Origin: an uncultured Bacteroidales bacterium
Lineage (GTDB): Bacteria > Bacteroidota > Bacteroidia > Bacteroidales > F082
NCBI GenBank assembly: GCA_937896895.1
Contig: CALBNV010000060.1
Span: forward strand, 1-60,389
Length of the DNA: 60,389 bases
Direction: 5' to 3'
Shown: positions 26,379 through 35,210 of the stretch, piece after piece
Numbering within the stretch: position 1 is the stretch's first letter
Layout: every line of letters begins with the position of its first letter
Position numbers and translations under genes: made by a program
Notes under the pieces: generated by a model
Told to the model about the DNA's origin: nothing
What the model saw: the letters and a program-made list of their open reading frames with translations, nothing else
Database searches by the model: none

Positions 26379-27191
26379 TCAGAATGAGATGTTTCTGTCG
26401 GGATACTTTAATTTCGTGACAATGCGTTTCGTATATTCAGGGAAGTCGCTTTTCATAATCCAGTCGTAATACTGCGGCTCTTTCCTGAAGACATCTTCCA
26501 CGCGCTCGTCTTTGTGCTTGCCGAATTTGAAGACCGGCTTCCCTTTGTCATCATATACAATCTGTCCCATCAGGTCAACGTTCTGGTGATGTGATGAGAA
26601 ATGAGCGAGTTCTGGTATGTCGTTTACAACTGGTTTTGTTGTAACTCCTTTGTTGTCAGTGTATTCCGCGTCTTTGTATTTGTCGAGCATCGCCATGAGA
26701 ACTTCGTATGTGGCCATGGTGTCGGCATTGGCGGAGTGTGCGTTGTCGAAGTCTTTGTTCATGAAGAAACGGTATGCGCCGCGCAGTGTCCTCGGCTCCA
26801 TCTTCATGAAAATATTCTGTACGTCGATGAGCTGACGGTCTTTCAGGTCGAAATTCACGCCGGCGCGGATGAACTCCTCAACCAACATCGGAAGGTCGAA
26901 TTTCAGGATGTTGTACCCTGCAAGGTCACAGTTGCCGAAAAACCTCGAAATCTCCGGAGCAAGCTGCCTGAAAGTCCTTTCTTTCGACACATCTTCATTC
27001 GTTATCCCATGCACCGCTGTCGTCTCCGGCGGAATCGGACACTCCGGGTTGATGCGCCACGTGCGCTGCTCCTCCTCACCGTTTACATTGACTCTCAATA
27101 CACTTACTTCTACAATTCTGTCATGAACCGGATTCAGCCCGGTCGTCTCCAAATCAAAAAATGCGATAGGTCGCTTCAAATTTAACTTCAT
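26379..27191 (-). CDS. DnaQ-type 3'-5' exonuclease
   Basis: The 270-residue protein has the DEDDh exonuclease motifs: FFDLETTGLNP (ExoI), GYNILKFDLPMLVEEF (ExoII) and HSANADTMATYEVL (ExoIII with the His). This matches the DNA polymerase III epsilon/RNase T class. The C-terminal part (KFGKHKDERVEDVFRKEPQYYDWI) resembles a small extra domain common in Bacteroidota paralogs. It may proofread or trim nucleic acid; it is not proven to be the replicative epsilon subunit, so no symbol is given. Confidence 0.9.
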   Translation of the reverse strand: MKLNLKRPIAFFDLETTGLNPVHDRIVEVSVLRVNVNGEEEQRTWRINPECPIPPETTAVHGITNEDVSKERTFRQLAPEISRFFGNCDLAGYNILKFDLPMLVEEFIRAGVNFDLKDRQLIDVQNIFMKMEPRTLRGAYRFFMNKDFDNAHSANADTMATYEVLMAMLDKYKDAEYTDNKGVTTKPVVNDIPELAHFSSHHQNVDLMGQIVYDDKGKPVFKFGKHKDERVEDVFRKEPQYYDWIMKSDFPEYTKRIVTKLKYPDRNISF

Positions 27192-27305
27192 TTCAAATGT
27201 TTTGTTTCACATCGTAAAAGTACGTTTTTTTTCAAAATGTTACATCTTTGGTGAAATTTTTTTTCATTTATTGAGTTGATTTTATAACTTGATGATACCG
27301 AAACA

Positions 27306-28136
27306 TCAAAAAGTCATAGCGAGACGCAATCCACAGTTGGAGACTCCGATTACATTGGATGGATAGTTTCTTCTGCTTACCCTACAGAAATTTGGGTCGT
27401 AAGTCCAACTGCCGCCTCGCATTATGTGGTGTGTCCCTTCGCTTGGTCCAGTGGGATCGGTTTGCTCTGTGGAACAATAATGTCCTATCCAGTCGTGGCA
27501 CCATTCCCACAGGTTGCCGCTCATGTCGTAAATGCCGAGCTCGTTTGGCATTTTGCTCCCGACAGGATGTGTGGTCTCGCCTGAGTTGGAGCCGTACCAT
27601 GCCACAGCTTCTATATTGTTGCTTCCTGAATATTTGTATTTCTTGCTTTTATTTCCGCCGCGGGCTGCAAATTCCCATTCTGCTTCGGTAGGCATGCGAA
27701 TCTCGAATTGATTATCCAAAATCTCGTTGAGAGTAGTTATAAACTTCTGGCACATATCCCATTTGACACAGTCAACGGGTAGTCTCATATTGTCGTGAAT
27801 CATCGCTGGATTTGTGTCCATCACGGCTTTCCATAATTCTTGCGTCACTTCCATCTGACATATATAATACGGTGACAAATTTACGACATGAACGGGATAT
27901 TCATTCCCATCAGGATCCTCTTGTCCTTGCTCTTCTGTGGCTCCCATTTCAAAAGTGCCTCCTTCAACCAAAATCATTGTGAAAGCTACATCATTAACAG
28001 AAAAGATGACAGTAGAATCTGTGTATTGTACATCATAAACATGCTTTACAATATTTTCTTTTTTGCATGAAAAGAAGGAAAACGATATTATGAATGTGAA
28101 GAATAATATCCCCAAACGCACAAAGTTATTCTGCAT
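27306..28136 (-). CDS. FGE/SUMF1-fold lipoprotein at the end of the RiPP operon
   Basis: The 276-residue protein has a lipoprotein signal (hydrophobic run then FSC, lipidated Cys near residue 24) and a formylglycine-generating-enzyme-type domain: VEGGTFEMGATEEQG, EVTQELWKAVM, LPVDCVKWDMCQKF, RMPTEAEWEFAARGG, DMSGNLWEWCHDW, MRGGSWTYD. Several Cys remain, but FGE catalytic Cys pairs are not clearly conserved, so this is probably a binding or non-FGE member of the fold. It overlaps the nucleotidyltransferase gene by 11 nt and is the last gene of the operon. Surface location suggests a role with the exported product or an unrelated surface role. Confidence 0.82.
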   Translation of the reverse strand: MQNNFVRLGILFFTFIISFSFFSCKKENIVKHVYDVQYTDSTVIFSVNDVAFTMILVEGGTFEMGATEEQGQEDPDGNEYPVHVVNLSPYYICQMEVTQELWKAVMDTNPAMIHDNMRLPVDCVKWDMCQKFITTLNEILDNQFEIRMPTEAEWEFAARGGNKSKKYKYSGSNNIEAVAWYGSNSGETTHPVGSKMPNELGIYDMSGNLWEWCHDWIGHYCSTEQTDPTGPSEGTHHIMRGGSWTYDPNFCRVSRRNYPSNVIGVSNCGLRLAMTF

Positions 28137-29133
28137 GACGCGGTTGCTTGTGAAAGGTTGAGATAAAATGATATTGTGCTGAAAACAGCAGGAGACCCAG
28201 TGTGTTCATGAGGATATGAGGTATGTATAGTAAAATGGCGGGCAGCGCATGACAGCGATATATGTTCTGCATATTCCCCAAAGCAGGGAACACCAGATTA
28301 AGTAGTGAGTGGATGCGTTGCTTTTTCTTGCTGATAAAAATAAACTCCCAGTAGTAACGCGCCAGCCTAAAGCCATGCCCAAGCCGTTCGGGATGAGCAG
28401 CCATTGAATTGATGTAGTTAAGGAAGCGTTTCCCTTGTTTGTCGGGCAGCAGCTGTGTTATATCGACGCGACCGGTGGCTTCTGAAGGGTGGATTCTTGT
28501 GCAGACGGCGGCGACGACACGCTCGAAATTATACTGTTTCGCCCTGTTTATCAAAGTTGAAACATCCTCATCGTCATATCGTTCCATCAACAGAATCAAA
28601 TCGCGGTACCATTTCCCGCCTTCAAGAAAATGAAAGGCCAGATGTGATGACAAATACAGCCATCTGTCAATGTCATCAAGTTCGGAAACCACTTCATCTA
28701 CAACTTTCAGTCGGGAAATCGAATCTGAGTTGAAACCGTTTATCGTGGCGGAAAAGAACTTTTTCGTGACGAGTGCGATATGGACGTCAACATTAGGAAT
28801 GCGTTCCGAAGGGGAAATCATAGAGACTTTCCTCTTCGTATTCATTGCTGCTTCGTCGAGAGCGAAGGAGAACTCCGGGTGATAGCCGTCAGCCTGCAAC
28901 GACCTGATAAATTCCATTGCGCGTTCAGCTGGAATGACGAGCAAATCTATGTCTTTCAACTCACGATCCAATGTGTCGGAATAAACGGAGCGTATGAGAT
29001 CTATTCCTTTCAGAGGGACTATTCTGAAACGGCCTTTTGACTTGGCGCATATTTTATCGAAGCAATTTATGTAAACAAGGGCATTTGCCTGCCGTTCAAG
29101 GTCGGCTGTTCTGACGTTGTATGTAGTTTCCAT
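28126..29133 (-). CDS. Nucleotidyltransferase-family protein (NTP_transf_5 type)
   Basis: The 335-residue protein carries IVPLKGIDLIRSVYSDTLDRELKDIDLLV at about residues 38-66, the K-G...R...DxDLLV pattern of the NTP_transf_5 family, with the paired Asp (D61, D63) expected to bind metal. The rest is helical. Members of this family recur in lasso-peptide and other RiPP clusters, where some are thought to modify the peptide. The hydrophobic C-terminal stretch (ILLYIPHILMNTLGLLLFS) may contact the membrane. It overlaps the ABC transporter gene by 38 nt. Substrate is unknown; nucleotidylation of the peptide is only inference. Confidence 0.78.
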   Translation of the reverse strand: METTYNVRTADLERQANALVYINCFDKICAKSKGRFRIVPLKGIDLIRSVYSDTLDRELKDIDLLVIPAERAMEFIRSLQADGYHPEFSFALDEAAMNTKRKVSMISPSERIPNVDVHIALVTKKFFSATINGFNSDSISRLKVVDEVVSELDDIDRWLYLSSHLAFHFLEGGKWYRDLILLMERYDDEDVSTLINRAKQYNFERVVAAVCTRIHPSEATGRVDITQLLPDKQGKRFLNYINSMAAHPERLGHGFRLARYYWEFIFISKKKQRIHSLLNLVFPALGNMQNIYRCHALPAILLYIPHILMNTLGLLLFSAQYHFISTFHKQPRHAE

Positions 29134-30847
29134 CTTCTATTTGAAATATTTTGTATTCATCGTTTGTAATCATCACAAGATCGTGGCTGACACAAATCAG
29201 CAGATGTTGTTTTGCCAATTCGCAAATTGCATTTCTGATTAGTGCTGACGTGGCGTAATCGATGTTGCTTGTTGGCTCATCGAGGATGATAACCGACGGC
29301 TTGCCGACCAATGCGCGTATTAATGCCAAACGCTGCTTTTCTCCAGACGAAAGGATACGTCCCTTGGCACCGATGCGCAACGACAATCCGCCTGAATCGT
29401 CAATCAGATAGTCCAGCGAAAACTCATGAAGATATTTCTTGATGAGTTCCTCGCTTATGTCACGTCCCAAAGATATATTGTCGAGCAGCGAGCCTTGAAA
29501 TACAAAAGGTTCCTGCTCAACGATGGCAATCTGTGGATAAAGTGATGTTTTTTTGTATTTTTTTATATCTTTCCCGTTGTAGCAAACAGAGCCTTCTTTA
29601 GGTTCGAGCAGACCTAATATCAAGTTTAGGGTCGTACTTTTTCCTGTGCCATTTGGACCGGTTATCACATTGAGATGACCTTTGGAGAGTTTCAAGTCGG
29701 CATGGCTAAGGATGATGTCATGCTGTGATTTTTCCGCTTTTTTTTCATGCGAATCATACCAATAGGAAAGATTTTTAAGTTCTACATTTTCAATTTGTTC
29801 ATTCCACGTGAGAAGACCGTCATTTGAAGGTGTCTCCATCTGTAGTACCAGTTGCAAGCGTGAGATTGAACTTTCCGTGTTGGCAAGTTGCTGATATCCG
29901 CCGACAAGTTTTATGATTTCGTTTCGTATTATAAGAATTACGGCAGGAAACGAAACGACAATTCCGATATTGATATATCCGTTGCTGTCAGGCAGAAAAA
30001 TCAGGAACAAAATGATAGCGATATATGTCAACAGTTCTACCAATAACGACTGCGTCGCGCCGTACAATTTGTGTTTTCTGCTCACGTCGGAAATGGTGTC
30101 GAATGTTGAGGTCATTTTTCTTTCATAAAAATTTACTGCGCCATAAACACGAAATATCCGATGTCCAGTCAGCCATTCGTTGAAATATTGCAACAAGGAA
30201 CTCGTCTCATTGTTTTGCATCCTGTTGAAGTATTTTAGTTTGTCTCTCATCAGGAATCCGGCACCGATAATAATCAACATCATCAGCGACACCAACGCGA
30301 CCATGCGTGTAGATATTAACATCATCAGTACGATGGCGGAGACGATGGCGACTGGAGCGCGCAATAAAGAATTGCATATCATAGGAATCAGACTGCTTGT
30401 CATTGATGTCTCTCGTGTCATTCCAAAGGCGGAGCGGCTGTCAAAATTGTATGAAATATCTTCCGCAGAGAATGCAAGCATCTTCGACAGATATTGCATG
30501 CGGATGTTGTATTCCACATCAATAATTGCGAATGTAGTGATGACGTTGGATCCTTTTTGCAACAGAAGATACAGGGCGATAAATAAGATGACGAAGAGAA
30601 AATTTCCTTTTGTCACGATACTGAGAATGTCGTTTCCTGCTCCGCTGACGGCATCTTGGAAGAAATAAATCGCCATAGTTGGCAGTACTCCCAAAATGAT
30701 TTCCAATATCATCAATATAATCAACATCAAATGGTAGCGTTTTGCCATCTGCCAAGCAAATCTCATAACGTTCCATTCACGGCGCAAACTCTCGCGTGAC
30801 AATCTGTCAGAATTGGAAGAATGACTCGATGACTCGTTTTTTTTCAT
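29096..30847 (-). CDS. ABC transporter, fused permease and ATPase (peptide exporter)
   Basis: The 583-residue protein has a six-helix type-1 exporter domain (about residues 30-320; MLIILMILEIILGVLPTMAIYFFQD starts helix 1) and an ATPase domain with Walker A GPNGTGKST near residue 400, signature LSSGEKQRLALIRAL near 500, and Walker B SVIILDEPTS. There is no N-terminal C39 peptidase domain, so leader removal must come from another protein. The context makes it the likely exporter of the modified peptide. It overlaps the upstream radical SAM gene by 41 nt. Confidence 0.9.
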   Translation of the reverse strand: MKKNESSSHSSNSDRLSRESLRREWNVMRFAWQMAKRYHLMLIILMILEIILGVLPTMAIYFFQDAVSGAGNDILSIVTKGNFLFVILFIALYLLLQKGSNVITTFAIIDVEYNIRMQYLSKMLAFSAEDISYNFDSRSAFGMTRETSMTSSLIPMICNSLLRAPVAIVSAIVLMMLISTRMVALVSLMMLIIIGAGFLMRDKLKYFNRMQNNETSSLLQYFNEWLTGHRIFRVYGAVNFYERKMTSTFDTISDVSRKHKLYGATQSLLVELLTYIAIILFLIFLPDSNGYINIGIVVSFPAVILIIRNEIIKLVGGYQQLANTESSISRLQLVLQMETPSNDGLLTWNEQIENVELKNLSYWYDSHEKKAEKSQHDIILSHADLKLSKGHLNVITGPNGTGKSTTLNLILGLLEPKEGSVCYNGKDIKKYKKTSLYPQIAIVEQEPFVFQGSLLDNISLGRDISEELIKKYLHEFSLDYLIDDSGGLSLRIGAKGRILSSGEKQRLALIRALVGKPSVIILDEPTSNIDYATSALIRNAICELAKQHLLICVSHDLVMITNDEYKIFQIEDGNYIQRQNSRP

Positions 30848-31826
30848 TATAATCTTTTTTTAAGAACGCTGACCTGTGCAGAGTTACCGACGTGGGATTA
30901 TACCTGTCAAGCAGGCAGTCTTTGCACAGCGGCAGCTCGTTATCCTTGTGACGCCAATGTAGCGTGCGGAATTTGCGGGCTGCATTGTTATTCAGGATTT
31001 CGCTGTAAGTGTTTTCCAACAGCGAACCCACGACACATTCTCCGGTATAGTCGAAGCTGCACATCGACGCGTCGCCATTCCACAGCACATTCAGTCCTTC
31101 GAAAGCGTGCGGGCACCGTCTGTGCCCTTTCCCGATGTGGCCGGCCAAGTCGCCGGTCAGCGGCAGACGAGGCCATGGGAATTTGCTTCCCAAAAAGATT
31201 CCGTTCAGCTGCGAATAGCGTGCATAAAGCATCTCACAACTCCTTAATATATCGTCCGTGTGGCCGGCGAAGCCGCTGTCAACCACTACGGTTATGTTGA
31301 AAAACTTGTTGTGGCTGGCGAATATTTCATTCACAGCATCGAGTTTATTCAACGTCTCATCAAAATGCGCTCCGACTCTCATGTTTTCATAATATTCCCG
31401 ACAGAGCAAGTCGGCTGAAAAACTGACCGAGACACGCCGTGCATTCAATATTGAATCCAAATTCGATTCATCAACGACGGTGCAGTTGCTATACAGATTA
31501 ACAGCAATGTTCCGGCGTGACAATTCATCGATGAACCCCGGAAGGTTCGGGTTCAGGAACGGCTCTCCGTGCATATGCAGATACGCGAGTTTGAAAGGGA
31601 CATCAAGATGCTCCAACACGCGATGAAAGGTGTCAATACTCATGATGCCAAGCGGCCGCATTGAGTTGGACACGGTGCCGTGGGGGCAACATGAGCAGCG
31701 GAGATTGCAGACGCTGGCGGTTTCAATATTAATATAGTCGGGCGTATTCGGTTCGAAGCCCGGATGTAAATATTTCCTGTTCAACGAAAGATGCCAGCTT
31801 TTAATCTTGGTTTTCAGTTTCCGCAT
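30807..31826 (-). CDS. Radical SAM protein with SPASM-type tail (RiPP enzyme 4)
   Basis: The 339-residue protein begins with a basic segment and has the cluster motif CNLRCSCC at residues 40-47 (Cys 40, 44, 47). The core includes HMHGEPFLNPNLPGFIDEL, a variant of the GGEP motif, and SVSFSADLL. The C-terminal part has a Cys set (RRCPHAFEGLNVLWNGDASMCSFDYTGECVVGSL, then LCKDC) like the auxiliary-cluster SPASM domain. It is similar in layout to tungsten-cofactor/anaerobic sulfatase-type enzymes, but the operon links it to peptide modification. It overlaps the preceding radical SAM gene by 13 nt. Confidence 0.85.
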   Translation of the reverse strand: MRKLKTKIKSWHLSLNRKYLHPGFEPNTPDYINIETASVCNLRCSCCPHGTVSNSMRPLGIMSIDTFHRVLEHLDVPFKLAYLHMHGEPFLNPNLPGFIDELSRRNIAVNLYSNCTVVDESNLDSILNARRVSVSFSADLLCREYYENMRVGAHFDETLNKLDAVNEIFASHNKFFNITVVVDSGFAGHTDDILRSCEMLYARYSQLNGIFLGSKFPWPRLPLTGDLAGHIGKGHRRCPHAFEGLNVLWNGDASMCSFDYTGECVVGSLLENTYSEILNNNAARKFRTLHWRHKDNELPLCKDCLLDRYNPTSVTLHRSAFLKKDYNEKKRVIESFFQF

Positions 31827-33202
31827 GGCACGCCTCCGTTTCTTCTTGGTTGCTTATATGACAGGCATGCGCCTTGGCATAACCGCCGATGATAAAGAAA
31901 ACAGCTGTCGCAGTGTTCCAAAAAAGTCTGTGATTGCAATGTTCCGATGGTCTTGCTGAAAATGTCGCGCAAGGTGTCCCAGCCGAGTTCGTCTGAAAAA
32001 GGGACGCTTGGCTCGTCAACGCCCAAACACGGGGAGAAACGCAAATCGGTTGACAGCGAGAGGTTGTGCATCCCATCGTCTTCGTTGACATTACAGAAAG
32101 AGGCATTATGATTGTGACGAAGAATGTCAAGAGCCATGTCTTCAGGGAACAAGCACAGCGGCAACGGTTTTGCGATGGAGACGCGTATGTTGTTTTCTCT
32201 GCCTTGTTCTAAGATTCGCCTCAGGCGAGGAATCATCGCACGTATCAAATCAAAATGGACAAAACTGTTGATGCCTTTGTGACTTGGGATGGTGAACGCC
32301 ACGTTGAGGGCGTTTATGTCAGCGTCTTTTGCTATCTTGAACCATTCATCATAGTGATTTTCCGAGTCGTCGGCAAAGATGTTTCCGCGCAGGATGATGT
32401 CTGTTCCGTTCTCGCGGCACAGACGCAGATTGTTTCGGAACTTTGACATCAGGCGCTCATTATCAAACAGCTCGTTGGTGATATGCACATGCAGCTGCTC
32501 GACGGAATTGCTTTTTCCATTCAACAACACATCAGGCATTCGCACGCTCAGGTTGGTTGCGAAATACATCTTGATGCCGAGCCGTTCAGTTTCCTGAATC
32601 AGCCAGTCAATGTTCTCATACATCAGAGGCTCTCCGCCGCATGGTAGCAGTGACTGAACTTTGTTACGTTGCGCCCACGACAGGATCCGCATCATGTCGG
32701 TTTTCGATATTGATGATCTCTGCAATTCCATGGAGAAACAATAGGGGCAATGCATGTTGCATTTGCCCGTGACGAACACCATCAGTTGGCGGCGTTTGTC
32801 TGGTTTTTGTTGGTTCGCGACGCCTTCCAGCTCGGTTCTGAGACCCGGGAGATTATGCCACAGCAAGTCCTTTGTGTGTTGCGCTGTATTTTCATCCAAA
32901 GATGCAATGTATTTGTACATTTCTTTGATGAAAACGGAATATGATTCTGCAAGATTGGAAAAAACGGCGTATCTTTCCGGCGATTCGAATTTGGTCATTG
33001 CATCGTCATAACCATCGCGTAAGACAGGCATCCATTGCCGCGCGGCATTCGCCATTTCCATTGCTGATTCATCACTGGTATGAAAAGCTGAAAAAAACAG
33101 GTCGGAATGTACGGGGAAAGACATGACAACTTCATCAATTGCCACACGTCGGAAAGTGACGTCACGGCTTTCCAGCATGGTCTTCAGTTCATCTTTGGTC
33201 AT
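31814..33202 (-). CDS. Radical SAM/SPASM peptide maturase with N-terminal extension (RiPP enzyme 3)
   Basis: The 462-residue protein has about 140 residues of helical N-terminal extension, then CNMHCPYC (Cys 148, 152, 155), LLPCGGEPLMYENIDWLI and a C-terminal SPASM region with FSPCLGV, HCDSCFLYHRRLCQGACLSYK and a final Cys. The layout resembles maturases that act on ribosomal peptides. The extension could bind the leader or another operon protein. ATG 33202 is chosen over TTG 33211; it overlaps the end of the upstream kinase-like gene by 14 nt. Confidence 0.85.
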   Translation of the reverse strand: MTKDELKTMLESRDVTFRRVAIDEVVMSFPVHSDLFFSAFHTSDESAMEMANAARQWMPVLRDGYDDAMTKFESPERYAVFSNLAESYSVFIKEMYKYIASLDENTAQHTKDLLWHNLPGLRTELEGVANQQKPDKRRQLMVFVTGKCNMHCPYCFSMELQRSSISKTDMMRILSWAQRNKVQSLLPCGGEPLMYENIDWLIQETERLGIKMYFATNLSVRMPDVLLNGKSNSVEQLHVHITNELFDNERLMSKFRNNLRLCRENGTDIILRGNIFADDSENHYDEWFKIAKDADINALNVAFTIPSHKGINSFVHFDLIRAMIPRLRRILEQGRENNIRVSIAKPLPLCLFPEDMALDILRHNHNASFCNVNEDDGMHNLSLSTDLRFSPCLGVDEPSVPFSDELGWDTLRDIFSKTIGTLQSQTFLEHCDSCFLYHRRLCQGACLSYKQPRRNGGVPCGN

Positions 33203-34190
33203 TGTTAGCAAAAAATAAAGTGTTTAATTTATTGCGATTGCTGTATGTCAGACAATAACAGGGAACAGAATCGCATATTGAGGAGATCGTATTGAAAAAA
33301 TGACGTCCGTCAGCATTTGTGTTGACCTTGTTTGTCAGGCCGAGCATTTTTTCGAACATTATCTCACTCGGCATCGGTTTGACACAAGACTCTGACTTGG
33401 CGTTTTCGGCGTTCTGCAAAAAATAAATTGATTTCAAAGGTGCATTCAGATGCGGTTTTTGTGCTATTTGAGACACCACGTCTATTGTCTTTTTGCGCAG
33501 ACTGATCCCGTTGGGATAACATCTTATCGGTAACAGCAGGGACCCCACCATCGCTTGCCCTTCATCCGTGTAAACAAGCACGAGATCATCTCCGACGTAA
33601 GTGGCTCCTTGTTTCATGAGTTCCATGCACAAAGGTGTTTTCCCCACGCCGCTGTTTCCGGCAAACAGCAAGGCTTCTCCGTCAAGGGCTACGCTGGAAG
33701 CAAACAGCAGGTAACACCCATACTGACTGCCGATGACGTGTGTCAGCAGCGGTATCAAGCTGGACTTTTCGTCGCATCTGTCAAAATAGACATACGTAAT
33801 GTGTTCTTCTCCAATATGTTTTATTCGCCATTCCGCATTATCCGGCACGAAATATTCCGTTTGCCGAAGCGAATCCTTATAACATCTCACGTCACCTGTC
33901 CCTGAATATCGTGGTACTTCTTTTTTGCGTAAGAAACGGTGGCGACGGTGCTTCTGGCGTGTCCCGCCGATGCATGCCAGCACCCAGTGCAAATTCGCCT
34001 CGTGCGTGATCTCGAATTGATTATATTCGCAAACAACAACGTGGTGAACCGCCGTTGCGTCACGATTCACTTCATGGTAACGAAACAACCGCTTCAGATC
34101 CTGTAAACCGGCGGATTCCTCGTCGTTGAAACCGGAAACCTCGATACAGATATTTGCAATTTGCATGATAAACGATGTGGACGAACACAT
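33189..34190 (-). CDS. HPr-kinase-like P-loop protein, second copy with degenerate motifs
   Basis: The 333-residue protein resembles the neighbouring HPr-kinase-like protein along its length. Its P-loop is GNSGVGKT (residues 178-185) followed by Pro rather than Ser/Thr, and it keeps GDDLVLVY (D201, D202), which aligns to the kinase Walker B-like region. In place of the HGA before the P-loop of its partner it has FAS. Proteins of this family phosphorylate lasso peptides in other bacteria. The changes suggest reduced or altered activity. Start ATG 34190 is 6 nt from the partner gene; an internal ATG at 34166 is possible. Confidence 0.8.
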   Translation of the reverse strand: MCSSTSFIMQIANICIEVSGFNDEESAGLQDLKRLFRYHEVNRDATAVHHVVVCEYNQFEITHEANLHWVLACIGGTRQKHRRHRFLRKKEVPRYSGTGDVRCYKDSLRQTEYFVPDNAEWRIKHIGEEHITYVYFDRCDEKSSLIPLLTHVIGSQYGCYLLFASSVALDGEALLFAGNSGVGKTPLCMELMKQGATYVGDDLVLVYTDEGQAMVGSLLLPIRCYPNGISLRKKTIDVVSQIAQKPHLNAPLKSIYFLQNAENAKSESCVKPMPSEIMFEKMLGLTNKVNTNADGRHFFNTISSICDSVPCYCLTYSNRNKLNTLFFANNDQR

Positions 34191-34196
34191 ATTTTC

Positions 34197-35201
34197 TCAA
34201 CTATTTTTCAGTAAGGAAATGTCTAATGAAGAGCGGTCGCCGAAATTAAATATTGAAAACGGCACGGACTCGCTTACATTGTACATGGTGGTAAGCCATT
34301 TGTTTTTGTCATATTGCATCATCATCCCATTTGATGCCTCCATCAGTTGCTGTAAAAGCTCCACTGAAGGGCGAGCCTCCACTGTTGAAACCGGCATGCC
34401 GCTTTGCCGCACCAAATACACCGATTCAAGTGGTGCGGAAAGACAATAACTGGCATTCATCTCTTCAATGACGTCAATGTCTTTCTTTTCTTTGGCGTTG
34501 CCGATGTGTAATTTTGCCTGGAACAAAAGCGAACCTATCATTGGTATGCCGTCTTTCATGTACAGCAACACGATGTCATCGCCCATGAAGGACAGACCTT
34601 TCCTTGCCAGGTCGGTGCTCAACGTTGACTTGCCACTGCCGCTCTTGCCGAGAAACAAAAAGGCCCTGTTGTCGATGCTGACTGCCGCACCGTGGATGAG
34701 GAACCGTCCGAAAATTGTGCTTATCACGTGCATCAGCAGCGGCAGCGCACTGACCGGATCGGCACCCTCGTTTCCCACAAGACAATCCTCTTGTTGGGGG
34801 GACTGATGGAGAACATAGTTTATAATCCGTTCCGACGGGCGGCAACAAATCCACGATCTGTCCTGCATGAGGCCATAGTAATACTCTCCGCGTTGCTGTG
34901 ACACATAGCACGAAGCAAGACCAAATGCGTCTAAATCGTTAAGGGTCCTGACACGTCGCCGTCCGGTGCACTCTTCTGATTCAATGACTGTGTTTTTCTT
35001 AGACTGCCATTGCATCTTTGCATCCTTTGGCATACGAAACGACGACCGCCTCTTCAACACAACGGTACAGTTTGCCTCTCGGGATGAATCGACAAGATGA
35101 TATTTGAAATAATCGCAAAGCACATCTATGTCGCTCTCCAACTCACTTTCAAAGTGTATTGTCATATCAGCAAACTGTACCCGGATTGAGTGTTTTGCCA
35201 T
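34197..35201 (-). CDS. HPr-kinase-like P-loop protein, first copy
   Basis: The 334-residue protein has an N-terminal domain without recognised motifs and a C-terminal P-loop domain: FLIHGAAV, FLGKSGSGKSTLSTDLARKG (Walker A residues 185-192) and FMGDDIVLLY (D208, D209). This is the layout of HPr-serine-kinase-like proteins found in lasso-peptide clusters, where they phosphorylate the peptide. Here the likely target is the Thr/Tyr-rich precursor encoded 9 nt upstream, but that is inference. Motifs are intact. Confidence 0.82.
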   Translation of the reverse strand: MAKHSIRVQFADMTIHFESELESDIDVLCDYFKYHLVDSSREANCTVVLKRRSSFRMPKDAKMQWQSKKNTVIESEECTGRRRVRTLNDLDAFGLASCYVSQQRGEYYYGLMQDRSWICCRPSERIINYVLHQSPQQEDCLVGNEGADPVSALPLLMHVISTIFGRFLIHGAAVSIDNRAFLFLGKSGSGKSTLSTDLARKGLSFMGDDIVLLYMKDGIPMIGSLLFQAKLHIGNAKEKKDIDVIEEMNASYCLSAPLESVYLVRQSGMPVSTVEARPSVELLQQLMEASNGMMMQYDKNKWLTTMYNVSESVPFSIFNFGDRSSLDISLLKNS

Positions 35202-35210
35202 AACGACAAA

